Part shown: positions 61,875 through 64,000 of the stretch, one piece after another
How the letters are laid out: each line of letters opens with the position of its first letter
Numbering within the stretch: position 1 is the stretch's first letter
From: Marisa cornuarietis
Taxonomy: Eukaryota > Mollusca > Gastropoda > Architaenioglossa > Ampullariidae
Assembly: GCA_004794655.1 (NCBI GenBank)
Contig: SMMW01000047.1
Coordinates: forward strand, 1,490,001 to 1,554,000
Length of the DNA: 64,000 bases
Direction: 5' to 3'
Notes under the pieces: model-generated
Databases searched by the model: none
What the model saw: the letters and a program-made list of their open reading frames with translations, nothing else
Told to the model about the DNA's origin: nothing
Position numbers and translations under genes: made by a program

Positions 61875-62218
61875 TGTCAAATGTTCGAGCAAGAGAGCGC
61901 ATGGGTAACGTTAGTGTGATCGTGGAAGAGAAGAGAAGGAGTAGGTTAGAGTATTGTATGCGTGTGTCGCCGTTGAGTTTACGGTTTAGGACGGGCGTGT
62001 GTCGCCACTGTAGTTGTTTAGGTTTTAGGGTAGGCGTGTACTGTTGTTTAGCATTACTCAGTCTGAAATAGAAGAATTATTTATTGTTTTGGATAACGAA
62101 ACCTTCTGTGTTCCCTTTGGAAGTTGGCACAGCCAGATCTCTGAACTCAACGAGCTACTAACGGTCATTAATCAAGAACCGTTAGTTAACAGCTGGTACT
62201 GTCGACTACTCCTTTTTC

Positions 62219-62219
<1 letters not shown>

Positions 62220-62254
<35 letters not shown>

Positions 62255-62271
62255 AACAAACAAACAAACAC
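62220..62271. repeat. (CA)n followed by (CAAA)n
   Basis: About fifteen CA units directly followed by about five CAAA units. Confidence 0.95.
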
Positions 62272-62366
62272 CTGTGACGTACTGTCTCGGTAGGATGCGT
62301 GTGACTCGCTGTCTTTCTATTTTATGCATGAAATATTTTCTCCCTGTTTACGATTGAAGCATTTTC

Positions 62367-62368
<2 letters not shown>

Positions 62369-62427
<59 letters not shown>
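62369..62427. repeat. (GT)n microsatellite
   Basis: About 29 uninterrupted GT units followed by a short GA run. Confidence 0.97.
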
Positions 62428-62429
<2 letters not shown>

Positions 62430-63191
62430 GAGAGAGAGAATAGGGAAGCTTCTCAGCAACTTTTTTTATTTCTCGTGTTTATTACAACTGCCAAGTGCGA
62501 AAGGGTCAGCAGTAAATCTTTTGCAGGATAGTGTTGTCTGTCGTGAGATTTACAACGGTGAATGATTCGACTACATAGGATCAATCAGTGTTCTTATGCG
62601 ATCAACTGATCTTTATGCCGCTGTCGGGGTTATTGTTTTTTATCTCTACAAGATTCCGCATCGACGAGATCAAATAAGATGTCGTCCTCCTCGGGTGCTT
62701 TAATCAACATAAAGATGTGTCCCATTAAAGCGCTCCTTTCTTAAAGTACTGACATTGACAGCAGGAATGTGAAACAAATGAACATGAATGAAAATTTGTT
62801 GTAATCTGATATTGTTTTCTTTGATATTTTCATAGGCGTAATAAGAGCAAAAGTTAAGAAAAGGCCTGATTCGAAAATCATTTTTATGTAAGTAGACAGT
62901 TTTCAACAGCTTCCAAAATATTCTATTATCAATGTGCATTCGATACAATAATGGTAGAAAAACAGAAAGTCTCAAAGCTGAAAAAAATAAATAAAATAAC
63001 ATGATTGATTTTTATTTATAAATCTTTTAAGGGGATTTTTTCTTGTAAGTCCTGTTACAAACGTCTCCTAGCCTTTAACTCAAGATTATATTTCAAACTT
63101 TTTAAAGTTGTATCGTATTAGCTGAGTACCCACTGGGACAAGAATATGATTCGATTTGTAAGTTCGTTGCTATTAAATTCTACAGGTTTGT

Positions 63192-63252
63192 TAAAGAAAG
63201 AAAGAAAGAAAGAAAGGAAAAAAAAAAAAGAAAGAAAGAAAGAAAAAAAAAA

Positions 63253-63288
<36 letters not shown>

Positions 63289-63290
63289 AA
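63192..63290. repeat. (GAAA)n tetranucleotide tract with A-runs
   Basis: Roughly twenty GAAA units interrupted by two runs of 11-12 A. Strongly purine on the + strand, giving Phe/Leu/Ser-rich artefact frames on the - strand. Confidence 0.95.
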
Positions 63291-64000
63291 ACGATGTATG
63301 AAAAGAAGTGAGACAAGTACAGGAAGCTGAGTGGCAGAGTTTCTCTGTCTGTTTTCTTCGCACCTGGGAGCTTGGATTGACGAGCGTTAATTGGATTTTT
63401 CTGTCCGGTAACGGACACCTTTGGTTGACTGCCGAGTGCACGTGTTAATGCATTAGTGCGGCTCACATAGGATATGGAATCTAAGCTCGTAGATCACCTA
63501 CATCTTCCTTCCCATACACCCGGAACTCACTTCGCCGAAATCCAGTGTTTGAACTGATTTTTTTTATTCCTTCTTCCCACTCCAATATTCTGAATAGCTT
63601 TAGGTAATGTGTATGTTTGTGTTTATTTGTACTTTTTATCTTTGTCTGTTTGGTTGCTTGCCTTTTTAAAAGCTTCCAGAACTCAGTGAAATGTTCTGAC
63701 TGGTTTTTTCGTACCGGTATTTCACAACATTGGTAAACACTTACCGCGATGTTGGGATTGGTTTCTGGAATTTCAGCGACTGCAAAACAAGTTACAATCC
63801 CATCTAATTCGTTCTCAAACTTCCTGATCTTTGTGTGAAAACGCTGAGCTCTAGCTATTTCGACACTCTCTGGAACAACTACTTTCGCGATAGAGAGAGA
63901 GAGAGAAAAAAAAAAGTCACTCGTACCAGCAATGTGAGAAAGGCTAGACTTTTATTATTTACACATAAAATCTATACATTATACATTTTATACATTACAA

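Larger units (their letters stand above)
60849..64000. other. Gene-free, microsatellite-rich end of the window
   Basis: Holds a 19-base minisatellite, (CA)n(AAAC)n, a 59-base (GT)n and a long (GAAA)n tract. No gene is recognised. Confidence 0.5.

Overview
The window looks like ordinary, gene-poor, AT-rich nuclear DNA of an animal, most probably a mollusc and perhaps a gastropod. The reasons are long microsatellites, tRNA-derived SINEs, decayed non-LTR retrotransposons, short TTAA-flanked and Harbinger-like DNA elements, no bacterial gene organisation, and a single-exon rhodopsin-class receptor of the peptide-receptor-like kind that is abundant in lophotrochozoans. The clade is inferred from repeat style and receptor type; I could not search any database.

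Only one gene is convincing: an intact, apparently intronless class A G-protein-coupled receptor of 386 residues on the + strand at 46065-47225. It has all seven membrane segments, the extracellular cysteine pair and an E-R-Y motif, but a degenerate NPxxY motif. A good 3' splice site 46 bases upstream suggests a separate 5' untranslated exon. Two weaker coding candidates lie on the - strand: a GC-rich patch with a signal-peptide-like start (30326-30589) and a cysteine-rich exon-like block ending in a C-type-lectin-like F-I-C (60564-60848).

The most unusual structure is a large inverted repeat. The arms 37219-39218 and 39881-41880 are each exactly 2,000 bases, collinear without any length difference, and identical at every place compared, including an 80-base (GT)n tract. 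They are separated by a 662-base unique spacer. No transposon signature or target-site duplication was seen at any boundary, so the alternatives are a very recent inverted duplication, an assembly fold-back, or a constructed sequence.

The rest is a repeat landscape. From left to right: a SINE with target-site duplication (5.65-5.93 kb); microsatellites (7-21 kb); a GCGC-type element 3' end (17.7 kb); a TTAA-flanked MITE (18.9-19.3 kb); another GCGC tail (21.2 kb); the 3' end of a dead LINE (22.3-22.8 kb); a 739-bp Harbinger-like element (29.0-29.8 kb); a purine-rich tract (29.9-30.3 kb); a second fragment of the same LINE family (34.6-34.8 kb); copies of a second SINE family (30.0, 35.8, 44.5 and 45.7 kb); the receptor gene; a long gene-free stretch with (GATA)n and (GT)n (47-57 kb); a second kind of dead LINE (57.06-57.78 kb, possibly to 57.96 kb); a second TTAA-flanked MITE (60.19-60.58 kb) touching the cysteine-rich block; and microsatellite-rich sequence to the end. 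There is no operon-like organisation and no evidence that any two elements here work together.
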